From contig NZ_SMCV01000003.1 of NCBI RefSeq assembly GCF_004342285.1, positions 124,001 to 188,000 of the forward strand: 64,000 nt of DNA, read 5' to 3'. Position 1 is the first letter of the stretch; each line of letters begins with the position of its first letter. Under the pieces are notes generated by a model. That model was not told where the DNA came from and ran no database searches. It saw nothing but the letters and a program-made list of their open reading frames with translations. Below are positions 30,845-41,387 of this stretch, one piece after another. This DNA comes from Klebsiella sp. BIGb0138 (GTDB taxonomy: Bacteria > Pseudomonadota > Gammaproteobacteria > Enterobacterales > Enterobacteriaceae). A program made the translations under genes and the position numbers.

Positions 30845-32662
30845 ATGTTGAAGGCATGGCACCTGCCTGTGGCTCCGTTTATCAAGGAGCAGCAGGAACG
30901 ACTGTTGATCACATTATGGTTAAGCGGCGATGATCTGCCGCAGCGGGTGACGCTCCGCGGCGAAGAAGATAATGAAGAGCTCTCGCTGCCGATGCACCGG
31001 CTACGCCAGGAGCCTCGTCCGGGCGTTGTCGCCTGGCGCGGCGAGATAAGCCTTGCCAGCGGCCAGCCTCGTCGGCGCTATAGCTTCAAACTTCTGTGGG
31101 CGGACCGCCAGCGCTGGTTCACCCCGCAGGGCTTTAACCGTTTCCCGCCGGCGCGCCTGGAGCAGTTTGCCGTCGACCTGCCGGATAGCGGCCCGCAGTG
31201 GGTGGCCGACCAGGTGTTTTATCAAATCTTCCCTGACCGCTTTGCGCGCAGCGAGCCGCGGGAGGAGGGGCAGGATCGGGTCTATCATCATCATGCCGCC
31301 GGGCAGGATATCGTGCACAAAGCGTGGGACGAGCCGCTGACCGGCGAGGCGGGCGGTTCCACCTTTTATGGCGGCGACCTTGACGGCATCAGCGAGAAAC
31401 TGCCGTACCTTAAACAGCTTGGGGTGACCGCCCTGTATCTGAATCCGGTGTTTGTCGCCCCCAGCGTGCATAAATACGATACCGAAGATTATCGCCGCGT
31501 CGATCCGCAGTTTGGCGGCGATGCCGCGCTGCTGCGCCTGCGGCACAACACCCAGCGGGAAGGTATGCGCCTGATTCTCGACGGGGTGTTTAACCATACC
31601 GGCGATTCGCACGCCTGGTTCGACCGCCACCAGCGCGGCAGCGGCGGCGCCTGCCACCATGCGGACTCGCCGTGGCGCGACTGGTTTACCATCTCTCCCG
31701 CGGGGGAAGCGCATAGCTGGCTGGGCTATTCCAGCCTGCCTAAGCTGGACTATCAATCGACGAGCCTGATCAATGAGATCTATGCCGGGGAGGACAGTAT
31801 TGTCCGCCACTGGCTGAAAGCGCCGTGGAGCATGGACGGCTGGCGGCTGGACGTGGTGCATATGCTGGGCGAAGGGGGCGGGGCGCGGAATAACCTGCGG
31901 CATATTGCCGGCATTACCCAGGCGGCGAAGCAGACCCAGCCTGACGCTTTTGTATTCGGCGAACATTTTGGCGATGCGCGCCAGTGGCTGCAGGCGGACG
32001 CCGAAGATGCCGCCATGAACTATCGCGGTTTCACCTTCCCGCTGTGGGGCTTCCTCGCGAATACCGATATCTCCTACGATCCGCAGCACATCGATGCGCA
32101 AACCTGCGTCGCCTGGATGGATAACTATCGCGCCGGGCTGTCGCATCAGCAGCAGCTGCGGATGTTTAACCAGCTCGATAGCCACGATACCGCGCGCTTT
32201 AAGTCGCTGCTGGGGAAAGACGTCGCGCGGCTGCCGCTGGCGGTGGTGTGGCTGTTCTGCTGGCCAGGCGTACCCTGTATTTACTACGGTGATGAAGTGG
32301 GGGTTGACGGTAATAACGATCCCTTCTGCCGCAAACCCTTCCCGTGGGATCCCGCTCTGCAGGATAACGTCCTGCTGGGGCTGTATAAGCGCATGACGAA
32401 ACTGCGTAAAGCCAACCAGGCGTTACGTTACGGCGGTTGTCAGGTGATTTATGCCGAAGACAACGTGGTGGTCTTTGCGCGCGTCTATAAACAGCAGCGC
32501 GTGCTGGTTGCCATCAACCGCGGCGAAGCCTGCGAGGTGGTCGTTGAGGATTCGCCGCTGCTGGACGTCAGCGAATGGCTGTTGAAAGAGGGCGCCGGCG
32601 CGTGGCACGAAGGGGTGCTGACGCTACCGGCGATTTCCGCCAGCGTGTGGTCTGGTCGTTAA
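30845..32662 (+). CDS. malZ: Maltodextrin glucosidase MalZ
   Basis: A 605-residue cytosolic GH13 enzyme that removes glucose from the reducing end of maltodextrins. Catalytic regions are visible: [10 protein letters not shown], the nucleophile in [13 protein letters not shown], the acid in [11 protein letters not shown], and [11 protein letters not shown]. The N-terminal roughly 120 residues form the extra beta domain. ATG 30845 matches the family start MLKAWHLPV; the ATG at 30839 lies too close to the GAGAGGA ribosome site. Its stop overlaps the convergent LysR gene by 4 bases. Confidence 0.96.
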   Translation: MLKAWHLPVAPFIKEQQERLLITLWLSGDDLPQRVTLRGEEDNEELSLPMHRLRQEPRPGVVAWRGEISLASGQPRRRYSFKLLWADRQRWFTPQGFNRFPPARLEQFAVDLPDSGPQWVADQVFYQIFPDRFARSEPREEGQDRVYHHHAAGQDIVHKAWDEPLTGEAGGSTFYGGDLDGISEKLPYLKQLGVTALYLNPVFVAPSVHKYDTEDYRRVDPQFGGDAALLRLRHNTQREGMRLILDGVFNHTGDSHAWFDRHQRGSGGACHHADSPWRDWFTISPAGEAHSWLGYSSLPKLDYQSTSLINEIYAGEDSIVRHWLKAPWSMDGWRLDVVHMLGEGGGARNNLRHIAGITQAAKQTQPDAFVFGEHFGDARQWLQADAEDAAMNYRGFTFPLWGFLANTDISYDPQHIDAQTCVAWMDNYRAGLSHQQQLRMFNQLDSHDTARFKSLLGKDVARLPLAVVWLFCWPGVPCIYYGDEVGVDGNNDPFCRKPFPWDPALQDNVLLGLYKRMTKLRKANQALRYGGCQVIYAEDNVVVFARVYKQQRVLVAINRGEACEVVVEDSPLLDVSEWLLKEGAGAWHEGVLTLPAISASVWSGR

Positions 32663-33561
32663 GGATAAAGCTGGCTCAGAAACGATGGCTGGAGAATAGC
32701 CTCCCGCCACCAGCGCTGAGCCAGCCCGTCGTTATCGCTACGCCAGGCAAGATAGGCGAGATCTTTCTCTCGACAGGAGAGGACGGGTTTTTGCACCAGT
32801 TCTCCGCTATCCAGCCACGGTTGGGCAATATGGCGCGGCAGAAAACCGCAGCCCAGTCCGGCCCGCAGCAGCGCCACTTTGCTGGCGAAATCATCGACGC
32901 GAATTTGCGACTGCTCGGTAAGCAGGTTGCTGTTGAGCGCCTGGCAATAGCGGGCGCTGTCGCTGATCACCACCGCCCGATGCAGGCTCAGCTGCTTGTT
33001 GCCGAGCGGCTGGGTGGTCTCTGCCAGCGGGTGGCCGGGGGCGACGACGAAAATATTATCCAGCGTGCCGACCATTTTCCACGACCATTCGGCGGAGGTG
33101 GGCGGTTCGTTGATGGCGCCGAGAATAATATCCGCGCCGTTGCGGGTCAGTTCTTCCCACGCTCCTGCCAACGTATGGTGGGTAAAGTTGAGCCGGGTCT
33201 GCGGGTTTTGCGCATAAAAGGCGTCGATCAACGGCAGCAGACGTGCGAAGGGGAACGAGGCGTCGAGCGCGATATTCAGATCCCGCTCCCAGCCGGCATC
33301 CAGTTGCCGCGCCTGTTTTTCCAGATCTTTCGCTGCGTTGAGCAACAGGCGCCCCTTTTCCAGCACCATTCTGCCGGTATCGGTAAATTTTGCCCGGTGG
33401 CCGCTGCGATCGAGCAGGGTGATATTCAGATCGCTTTCCAGCTTCTGGATCATATAGCTCAGCGCGGCAGGGGTCTTATACAGCGACTCTGCGGCGGCGG
33501 CGAAAGAGCCATGGGTCTCTAATGCATCCAGAATCAGCAGGACATCAAGGTTTAAGCGCAT
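32659..33561 (-). CDS. LysR-family transcriptional regulator
   Basis: A 300-residue LysR regulator. The N-terminal winged helix-turn-helix reads [20 protein letters not shown] (residues about 18-37), followed by the linker helix and a two-lobed effector domain. The pattern of the N-terminus is close to the YhaJ group. It is divergent from the YcaC-like hydrolase gene across 352 bases, the classical layout for control of that gene set. The effector is unknown. Confidence 0.88.
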   Translation of the reverse strand: MRLNLDVLLILDALETHGSFAAAAESLYKTPAALSYMIQKLESDLNITLLDRSGHRAKFTDTGRMVLEKGRLLLNAAKDLEKQARQLDAGWERDLNIALDASFPFARLLPLIDAFYAQNPQTRLNFTHHTLAGAWEELTRNGADIILGAINEPPTSAEWSWKMVGTLDNIFVVAPGHPLAETTQPLGNKQLSLHRAVVISDSARYCQALNSNLLTEQSQIRVDDFASKVALLRAGLGCGFLPRHIAQPWLDSGELVQKPVLSCREKDLAYLAWRSDNDGLAQRWWREAILQPSFLSQLYP

Positions 33562-33913
33562 CCATTACTTACCCGATAAACAAGAATGGCTCAGTTTTAC
33601 CGAAGCCAGAGGGGCAATACCAGTGAATAATTTAGAACCCTTTGGCGTAATTTTTTGTCCAACAGCATGCCGGGTAATAACAGATTCTTGAGCCATCTCG
33701 CCGGCGCCTTTCAGGCGGCATCAACGTTGATTTTCCTCCCTTAGCCCGAAATCCATTATCCATATAGCTGTTTATTTTCACCATACAACAGAAAATTTCT
33801 TTAATAACTCGTTAGAAATAACTGACTATACTCATCAGGCTTTATCCGTCACGATTCAGACCCACAACAGTAGCCGTTATATCTCTTTAACTTATTGATT
33901 AAGAGGGTATGTC
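33562..33913. promoter_or_regulatory. Divergent control region of LysR gene and hydrolase operon
   Basis: These 352 bases hold no gene. The half nearest the hydrolase is AT-rich. TATACT at 33826-33831 could serve as a -10 element toward the hydrolase, and AAGAGGGT just before its ATG is a good ribosome site. LysR sites (T-N11-A) are too short to assign by eye. Confidence 0.4.
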
Positions 33914-34555
33914 ATGTCTATTCGGGAACTGATCGATCCAACTAACTCCACGCTTATCTTTATTGACCATCAGCCGCAAATGTCTTTTGGGGTAGCCAAT
34001 ATTGACCGCCAGACGCTTAAAAATAATACCGTTGCGCTGGCCAAAGCCGGCAAGATTTTTAATGTCCCGGTTATTTATACCTCGGTAGAAACAAAAAGCT
34101 TTAGTGGTTATATCTGGCCGGAATTACTGGCGGTACACCCGCAGGTTAAACCAATTGAACGAACCTCAATGAACTCCTGGGAAGATGCCGCTTTTGTGCA
34201 AGCGGTGAAAGCCAGCGGGCGGAAAAAACTGATTATCTCCGCGCTGTGGACCGAAGTGTGCCTGACCTTCCCGGCGCTGATGGCGCTGGAGGAGGGGTAT
34301 GAAGTGTATGTGGTGACCGATACCTCCGGCGGCACGTCGGTTGACGCCCATGAGCGCTCAATCGACCGTATGGTGCAGGCCGGGGCCGTACCGGTGACCT
34401 GGCAGCAGGTTCTGCTGGAATACCAGCGCGACTGGTCGCGCAAAGAGACCTACGACGCGGTGATGGATCTGGTGCGCGAACACAGCGGCGCTTACGGTAT
34501 GGGCGTGGATTATGCCTATACGATGGTGCACGGCGCTTCGCAACGCCAGGCCTGA
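33914..34555 (+). CDS. YcaC-like isochorismatase-family hydrolase
   Basis: A 213-residue cysteine hydrolase. Asp19 (FIDHQ) and the nucleophile Cys116 (LWTEVCLTFPAL) are in place. As in E. coli YcaC, an Arg (Arg83 in IERTSMNSWED) stands where many relatives have Lys. It is the first gene of a hydrolase, monooxygenase-fold and amidohydrolase set that runs away from a LysR regulator, suggesting a catabolic or detoxification route for an amide-containing compound. The substrate is unknown. Confidence 0.87.
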   Translation: MSIRELIDPTNSTLIFIDHQPQMSFGVANIDRQTLKNNTVALAKAGKIFNVPVIYTSVETKSFSGYIWPELLAVHPQVKPIERTSMNSWEDAAFVQAVKASGRKKLIISALWTEVCLTFPALMALEEGYEVYVVTDTSGGTSVDAHERSIDRMVQAGAVPVTWQQVLLEYQRDWSRKETYDAVMDLVREHSGAYGMGVDYAYTMVHGASQRQA

Positions 34556-34612
34556 TCGCCTGTCCTGGGTGGGTTAACGCTCGCCCGTTGTGCTGCAGCA
34601 AGGAGTCCGGTC

Positions 34613-35158
34613 ATGACGCAACAGAAATCGGTGACCCTGGTGATAAGCCATGTACTCAATCCCGAGGATGGGGAACGCTATGAGCAATGGCTCGGGAAAA
34701 TTATGCCTGTCGCGGCGGAGTTTCCTGGCCATCTTGGCGCAAACGTGATTCGCCCGGCGGCCGGGCAGAATCTCTGGAGCATCATCATTCACTTCGACAC
34801 CATTGAACATCTCTACGCCTGGACGCAGTCGGAAACGCGCCGCGAACTGGTGGCGGAAATTGCGCCGCTGCTCAATGAAGGCGATCGCACGGAAGTGCGC
34901 ACCGAAGCGGCATTCTGGTTTACCCCACCGGCGGTGAACGTCCGTCAGCCGCTGCGCTGGAAACAGTTTCTGCTGACGCTGCTGGTGATTTTTCCCAGCA
35001 CCAACCTGGTGCCCTGGCTGACCGGGATGCTGTTGCCCGCATGGCGGGGAAGCCTGCTGCTGCATTTGATTAATGATGCCTGGGTGGTCGCGCTGGTGGT
35101 CTGGCTGTGGATGCCCATCGTGACCCGCCTGTTTGCCGGCTGGTTAAAGAAAAACTGA
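34613..35158 (+). CDS. Antibiotic biosynthesis monooxygenase-fold protein with membrane tail
   Basis: A 181-residue protein in two parts. Residues about 7-105 fit the ABM ferredoxin-like fold (VTLVISHVLNPEDGERYEQW, then FPGHLGANVIRP and WSIIIHFDTIEHLYAW). Residues about 115-177 carry two hydrophobic segments (FLLTLLVIFPSTNLVPWL and WVVALVVWLWMPIVTRL), which would tether the domain to the inner membrane. ABM proteins act as small monooxygenases or haem-linked enzymes; activity here is not shown. It lies 57 bases after the hydrolase and 24 before the amidohydrolase, so an operon is likely. Confidence 0.8.
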   Translation: MTQQKSVTLVISHVLNPEDGERYEQWLGKIMPVAAEFPGHLGANVIRPAAGQNLWSIIIHFDTIEHLYAWTQSETRRELVAEIAPLLNEGDRTEVRTEAAFWFTPPAVNVRQPLRWKQFLLTLLVIFPSTNLVPWLTGMLLPAWRGSLLLHLINDAWVVALVVWLWMPIVTRLFAGWLKKN

Positions 35159-35182
35159 GCCGGCCTCCTGAAGGAGAGCGTT

Positions 35183-37051
35183 ATGTCGCAAACTGCCACA
35201 CTGATCCTGACGAATGGACGAATTCATACACTCGATCGAAACAACCCATTGACCGATTCTGTCGCGATCGCCGAGGGTAAGATCCTCGCCACCGGCAGCC
35301 GGGATCGGATCATGAGCTTTGCCGCGGAGGGGACGCAGATCGTCGATCTGCAGGGGCATACGGTGATCCCGGGACTGAATGATTCCCACCTGCATCTGAT
35401 CCGCGGGGGGCTGAACTACAACCTCGAGCTTCGCTGGGAAGGGGTACCGTCGCTGGCGGACGCGCTGCGGATGCTCAAAGAGCAGGCCGATCGCACACCG
35501 TCGCCGCAGTGGGTGCGCGTGGTGGGCGGCTGGAGTGAATTCCAGTTCGCCGAACGGCGCATGCCAACCCTTGACGAACTCAATGCGGCGGCGCCGGATA
35601 CGCCGGTATTCGTCCTGCATCTCTACGATCGCGCGCTGCTGAACCGGGCGGCGCTGAAGGCGGTGGGCTACGGCAAAGAGACGCCGGATCCCGCCGGCGG
35701 CGAAATTGTCCGCGATAGCCACGGTAACCCGACCGGGATGCTGATCGCCAAACCTAACGCCATGATCCTCTACGCCACCCTGGCGAAGGGACCGAAGCTG
35801 CCGCTGGAGCTACAGGTCAACTCGACGCGCCAGTTTATGCGCGAGCTGAACAGGCTCGGCCTGACCAGCGCCATTGACGCCGGCGGCGGTTTCCAGAACT
35901 ACCCGGAAGATTATCAAATTATTGAACAGCTGCATGCGCAGGAGCAGATGACCATACGCATCGCTTATAACCTGTTTACCCAGCGGCCAAAGCAGGAGCT
36001 GGACGATTTCGCCCGCTGGACCGATATGCTCAAGCCGGGGCAGGGGACCGACTTTTTCCGCGCCAACGGCGCCGGCGAGATGCTGGTGTTCTCGGCCGCG
36101 GATTTTGAAGATTTCCTGCAGCCGCGCCCGGACCTGCCCGAAGGGATGGAGGATGAGCTGGAGCGGGTGGTGCGCCATCTGGTGGAACACCGCTGGCCGT
36201 TCCGCCTGCACGCAACCTATGACCAGTCCATCAGCCGGATGCTGGACGTTTTTGAGAAGGTGAACCGCGATATTCCGTTTAACGGTCTGCACTGGTTCTT
36301 TGATCACGCGGAAACCATTACCGAACGCAATATTGAACGGGTGAAGGCGCTCGGCGGCGGCATTGCGGTACAGCACCGGATGGCGTTCCAGGGCGAATAT
36401 TTCGTCGACCGCTACGGCCAGGATGCGGTCAGGCATACGCCGCCGGTGGCGAAAATGCTGGCGCTGGAGGTCCCGGTGGGGCTGGGGACCGACGCCACGC
36501 GGGTGGCGAGCTATAACCCATGGACCGCGCTCTACTGGCTGGTCTCCGGGCGCACCGTGGGCGGTATGGCGATGTATGACGAAAGCAACCGTCTGCCGCG
36601 CGACGTGGCGCTGGAGCTGTGGACGGCGGGCAGCGCCTGGTTCTCCAGTGAACAGGGTAAGAAAGGACGAATCGAGAACGATCTGCTTGCCGACCTCGTG
36701 GTGCTATCAAAAGACTATTTCAGCGTGCCGGAAGAGGAGATTAAAGGTATTGAGTCGGTGCTGACGGTCGTTGACGGCAAAGTGGTGTATGCCGCCGGGC
36801 ACTTTTCGCCGCTGGCGCCGCCGCCGATTCCGGTCCTGCCTGACTGGTCTCCGGTGGTTAAGGTTCCGGGTCACTATCGTTCCGCAGCGCCGGCGGCGGC
36901 CAAAATCGGCGCCGTCGTGCAAATGCATCAGTGCTGCGGCAGCTGCGGCGTGCACGGGCACCAGCACAATATCGCCCGCCAGTCGTCGATCCCGGTCGCG
37001 GACGAGCAGGCGTTCTGGGGCGTGCTGGGCTGCTCCTGCTTTGCGTTTTAA
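35183..37051 (+). CDS. YtcJ-like amidohydrolase with Cys/His-rich C-terminus
   Basis: A 622-residue metal-dependent hydrolase of the amidohydrolase superfamily (YtcJ/Imm-35 type). The metal motif SHLHL (His69, His71) follows HTVIPGLND. HATYDQ and WFFDHAE supply further histidines, and GLGTDATRV supplies the Asp. After the usual end of the barrel, a roughly 40-residue tail holds five cysteines and three histidines (Cys584, 585, 588, His591, 593, 595, Cys617, 619), which could bind a metal. AAGGAGAG precedes the ATG. It is the last gene of the operon and convergent with the peroxiredoxin gene. Confidence 0.85.
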   Translation: MSQTATLILTNGRIHTLDRNNPLTDSVAIAEGKILATGSRDRIMSFAAEGTQIVDLQGHTVIPGLNDSHLHLIRGGLNYNLELRWEGVPSLADALRMLKEQADRTPSPQWVRVVGGWSEFQFAERRMPTLDELNAAAPDTPVFVLHLYDRALLNRAALKAVGYGKETPDPAGGEIVRDSHGNPTGMLIAKPNAMILYATLAKGPKLPLELQVNSTRQFMRELNRLGLTSAIDAGGGFQNYPEDYQIIEQLHAQEQMTIRIAYNLFTQRPKQELDDFARWTDMLKPGQGTDFFRANGAGEMLVFSAADFEDFLQPRPDLPEGMEDELERVVRHLVEHRWPFRLHATYDQSISRMLDVFEKVNRDIPFNGLHWFFDHAETITERNIERVKALGGGIAVQHRMAFQGEYFVDRYGQDAVRHTPPVAKMLALEVPVGLGTDATRVASYNPWTALYWLVSGRTVGGMAMYDESNRLPRDVALELWTAGSAWFSSEQGKKGRIENDLLADLVVLSKDYFSVPEEEIKGIESVLTVVDGKVVYAAGHFSPLAPPPIPVLPDWSPVVKVPGHYRSAAPAAAKIGAVVQMHQCCGSCGVHGHQHNIARQSSIPVADEQAFWGVLGCSCFAF

Positions 37052-37076
37052 CCCCTGGACATTCCGCGAGGAAAAC

Positions 37077-37106
37077 AAAAAAAGCCCGCATTCGCGGGCC
37101 TTTTTC
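37077..37106. terminator. Bidirectional terminator between amidohydrolase and peroxiredoxin
   Basis: GCCCGC-ATTC-GCGGGC (37084-37099) is flanked by seven A residues on the left and a T-run on the right, so it works on both strands. Confidence 0.9.
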
Positions 37107-37120
37107 ACAACGTCAACCGA

Positions 37121-37723
37121 TTACAGGCTGGAGACGTTTTCGGTCAGGTATTTTGCAACGCCTTCCGGAGAGGCGGACATCCCTTCTTTGCCTTTTTCCC
37201 ACTGCGCCGGGCAAACTTCACCGTGCTCTTCGTGGAACTGCAGCGCGTCAACCATGCGCAGCATTTCGTCGATGTTACGTCCCAGCGGCAGGTCGTTAAC
37301 TACCTGGTGGCGAACGACGCCGTTAGCGTCGATCAGGAACGAGCCGCGCAGCGCCACGCCTTCGTCCGGATGTTCGATACCGTAAGCTTTCTGGATTTCA
37401 CGTTTGATGTCAGCAACCATCGCGTATTTAACCGGACCAATACCACCCTGGTCTACCGGGGTGTTACGCCATGCGTTGTGGACGAATTCGGAATCGAAGG
37501 AGACGCCAACCACTTCCACGCCGCGCTTCTGGAACTCTTCGTAACGTTTGTCAAAGGCGATCAGCTCAGACGGGCAAACGAAGGTGAAGTCCATCGGCCA
37601 GAAGAACAGGACGGTCGCTTTACCGTTGGTGTGTTGTTTGAAGTTGAATTTCTCAACGATTTCGCCGTTACCTAAAACTGCCGCCGCGGTAAAATCCGGA
37701 GCCTGACGAGTGACCAGAACCAT
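37121..37723 (-). CDS. Peroxiredoxin of the Prx1/AhpC family (peroxiredoxin C)
   Basis: A 200-residue typical 2-Cys peroxiredoxin that reduces hydrogen peroxide and organic peroxides. The peroxidatic Cys lies in DFTFVCPSEL (about residue 50) and the resolving Cys in GEVCPAQW (about 171). It has the fuller C-terminus of the Prx1 group rather than that of E. coli AhpC (187 residues). No ahpF reductase gene is near, so it probably depends on thioredoxin. A possible OxyR site lies upstream. Confidence 0.92.
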   Translation of the reverse strand: MVLVTRQAPDFTAAAVLGNGEIVEKFNFKQHTNGKATVLFFWPMDFTFVCPSELIAFDKRYEEFQKRGVEVVGVSFDSEFVHNAWRNTPVDQGGIGPVKYAMVADIKREIQKAYGIEHPDEGVALRGSFLIDANGVVRHQVVNDLPLGRNIDEMLRMVDALQFHEEHGEVCPAQWEKGKEGMSASPEGVAKYLTENVSSL

Positions 37724-37821
37724 ATGATTCTCCTGTTAATAATAAGGTTAATTGGAACGCAACGCGGGCAAGTATAGGGATTGGTTCATGCGAACTCAAC
37801 GTGACGTTGACAATCAATGAG

Positions 37822-37836
37822 ATAGGTTTTACCTAT
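37822..37836. promoter_or_regulatory. Candidate OxyR-type element upstream of the peroxiredoxin
   Basis: ATAG-GTTTTAC-CTAT fits one half of the tetrameric OxyR consensus (ATAG-N7-CTAT) exactly. A further ATAG follows at 37839. It is about 100 bases upstream of the peroxiredoxin start on the minus strand. The second dimer site is not clear. Confidence 0.45.
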
Positions 37837-37893
37837 CAATAGATGTTGGAATACGCCGTTCAGAATAGACTTTTTATAAGAAAGCGCAATCAT

Positions 37894-38475
37894 TTATAAC
37901 TCATGTTTTTTGGCCTGGGCCATCATACGCGGGTAAAAATGCCAGAACTGCTGTTCAAGACTGTGGTAATGGGCGTCCAGATCCTGCCAGGAGTCGCGCA
38001 GGGCGTCGAGACGTGGTCGGCGGCTGGCCATGCCGTTGAGGACACGCTGAATAAACGCCATATCCTCATAACGTTCAAGCCAGCGTTCGGACCACAAATA
38101 GGCGTTGAGATTGACGAATCGCGGTGGCGAATCCGCTAAAATGGTTGTCACCTGAGCTTCGGCATAGCGCACAAATTCACTGAGCGGCATATCGGGTGCA
38201 ATCCGCTCCCAGTGGCGTGAAAGAAAGTGATCCCACATTACATCCAGCGCGATCGGCGCCACGCGACGGGTTTGCGGGCGAAACCACTCGCGGGCTTGTT
38301 TTACTTCCGCCAGATTATCGGTCATGACATCGATGCGGCGATGCATAAAAATGCCGTCGACGATATCGGCCGGATAGTCCGCCTGCGGGTTACCGCGGAC
38401 GAAATCCGCCAGCAGATTACCGGGCAGCGAGCTGTCGGCAAGATGGGCGAGGTGCAGGTGTGCCAAAAAATTCAT
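37894..38475 (-). CDS. acpH: Acyl carrier protein phosphodiesterase
   Basis: A 193-residue enzyme that removes the phosphopantetheine arm from acyl carrier protein. Family features include the N-terminal [22 protein letters not shown], the metal-type motif GIFMHRRID, and [14 protein letters not shown]. It is divergent from queA, with 280 bases between them. Confidence 0.95.
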   Translation of the reverse strand: MNFLAHLHLAHLADSSLPGNLLADFVRGNPQADYPADIVDGIFMHRRIDVMTDNLAEVKQAREWFRPQTRRVAPIALDVMWDHFLSRHWERIAPDMPLSEFVRYAEAQVTTILADSPPRFVNLNAYLWSERWLERYEDMAFIQRVLNGMASRRPRLDALRDSWQDLDAHYHSLEQQFWHFYPRMMAQAKKHEL

Positions 38476-38525
38476 CGTTATACTCTGTGTGTTTCAGGCT
38501 GCATGGGCGTTGTCTTCCTGGGGTC

Positions 38526-38720
38526 ATGGTCGCGCTCGGTTGCGCCGACTCCCTTGCGGGCATACGCCCGGCTGCGATGCGGGCCGTCGGCGGCCGCGCC
38601 CCGAAGGACCTTCGCTATTCACTCACGCCGCAGGGGTTATCGCCAGACGACGCGTATTATTTCGCGGATTATCTCCGCGCGGGGGTGGTAACGGTTGCAG
38701 GGAGCACGTCCCGGCACTAG
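38526..38720 (+). CDS. Unrecognised short ORF between acpH and queA
   Basis: A 64-codon frame (ATG 38526, TAG 38718-38720) that I cannot assign to a family. It is open further upstream to 38460. The sequence is Ala-, Arg- and Gly-rich at first (RPAAMRAVGGRAPKD) and then reads SLTPQGLSPDDAYYFADYL, which looks more protein-like than a chance frame in GC-rich DNA. GGGG stands 3-6 bases before the ATG. It may be a leftover of a mobile or repeated small ORF, or a leader of the queA operon. Function unknown. Confidence 0.35.
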   Translation: MVALGCADSLAGIRPAAMRAVGGRAPKDLRYSLTPQGLSPDDAYYFADYLRAGVVTVAGSTSRH

Positions 38721-38755
38721 ACTACCCGCCTCTTTATTTAGTCTGAGCCACCGTC

Positions 38756-41007
<2,252 letters not shown>

Positions 41008-41029
41008 TTTTAATAATGAGGGAATTTGA

Positions 41030-41362
41030 ATGAGCTTTTTTATTTCTGATGCGGTAGCAGCAACCGGTGGCGCGGCGCAGGGTAGCCCGATGTCTCTGAT
41101 TCTGATGCTGGTGGTGTTCGGTCTGATTTTTTACTTCATGATCCTGCGCCCACAGCAGAAACGCACCAAGGAACATAAAAACCTGATGAACTCCATCGCG
41201 AAAGGTGATGAAGTGCTGACGAATGGTGGTCTGGTCGGTCGCGTGACTAAAGTGGCGGAAAGCGGATACATTGCTATCGCACTGAATGACACCACTGAAG
41301 TGGTTATTAAACGTGACTTCGTAGCTGCCGTTCTGCCGAAAGGCACCATGAAGGCGCTGTAA
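41030..41362 (+). CDS. yajC: Preprotein translocase accessory subunit YajC
   Basis: A 110-residue protein with one membrane helix (residues about 20-38, [18 protein letters not shown]) and a cytosolic tail containing [11 protein letters not shown] and [12 protein letters not shown]. It forms a subcomplex with SecD and SecF at the SecYEG channel and also contacts AcrB. It is followed by secD after 25 bases. Confidence 0.97.
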   Translation: MSFFISDAVAATGGAAQGSPMSLILMLVVFGLIFYFMILRPQQKRTKEHKNLMNSIAKGDEVLTNGGLVGRVTKVAESGYIAIALNDTTEVVIKRDFVAAVLPKGTMKAL

Positions 41363-41387
41363 TCCACTTTTCCCTAAGGGAACTGCC

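Noticed and set aside
31001-32185. 394-codon minus-strand frame opposite malZ
   Set aside because: Shadow of malZ, whose catalytic motifs are intact.
36363-36764. 133-codon frame inside the amidohydrolase gene
   Set aside because: Same-strand shadow with Arg/Trp-rich composition; the amidohydrolase frame continues through it.
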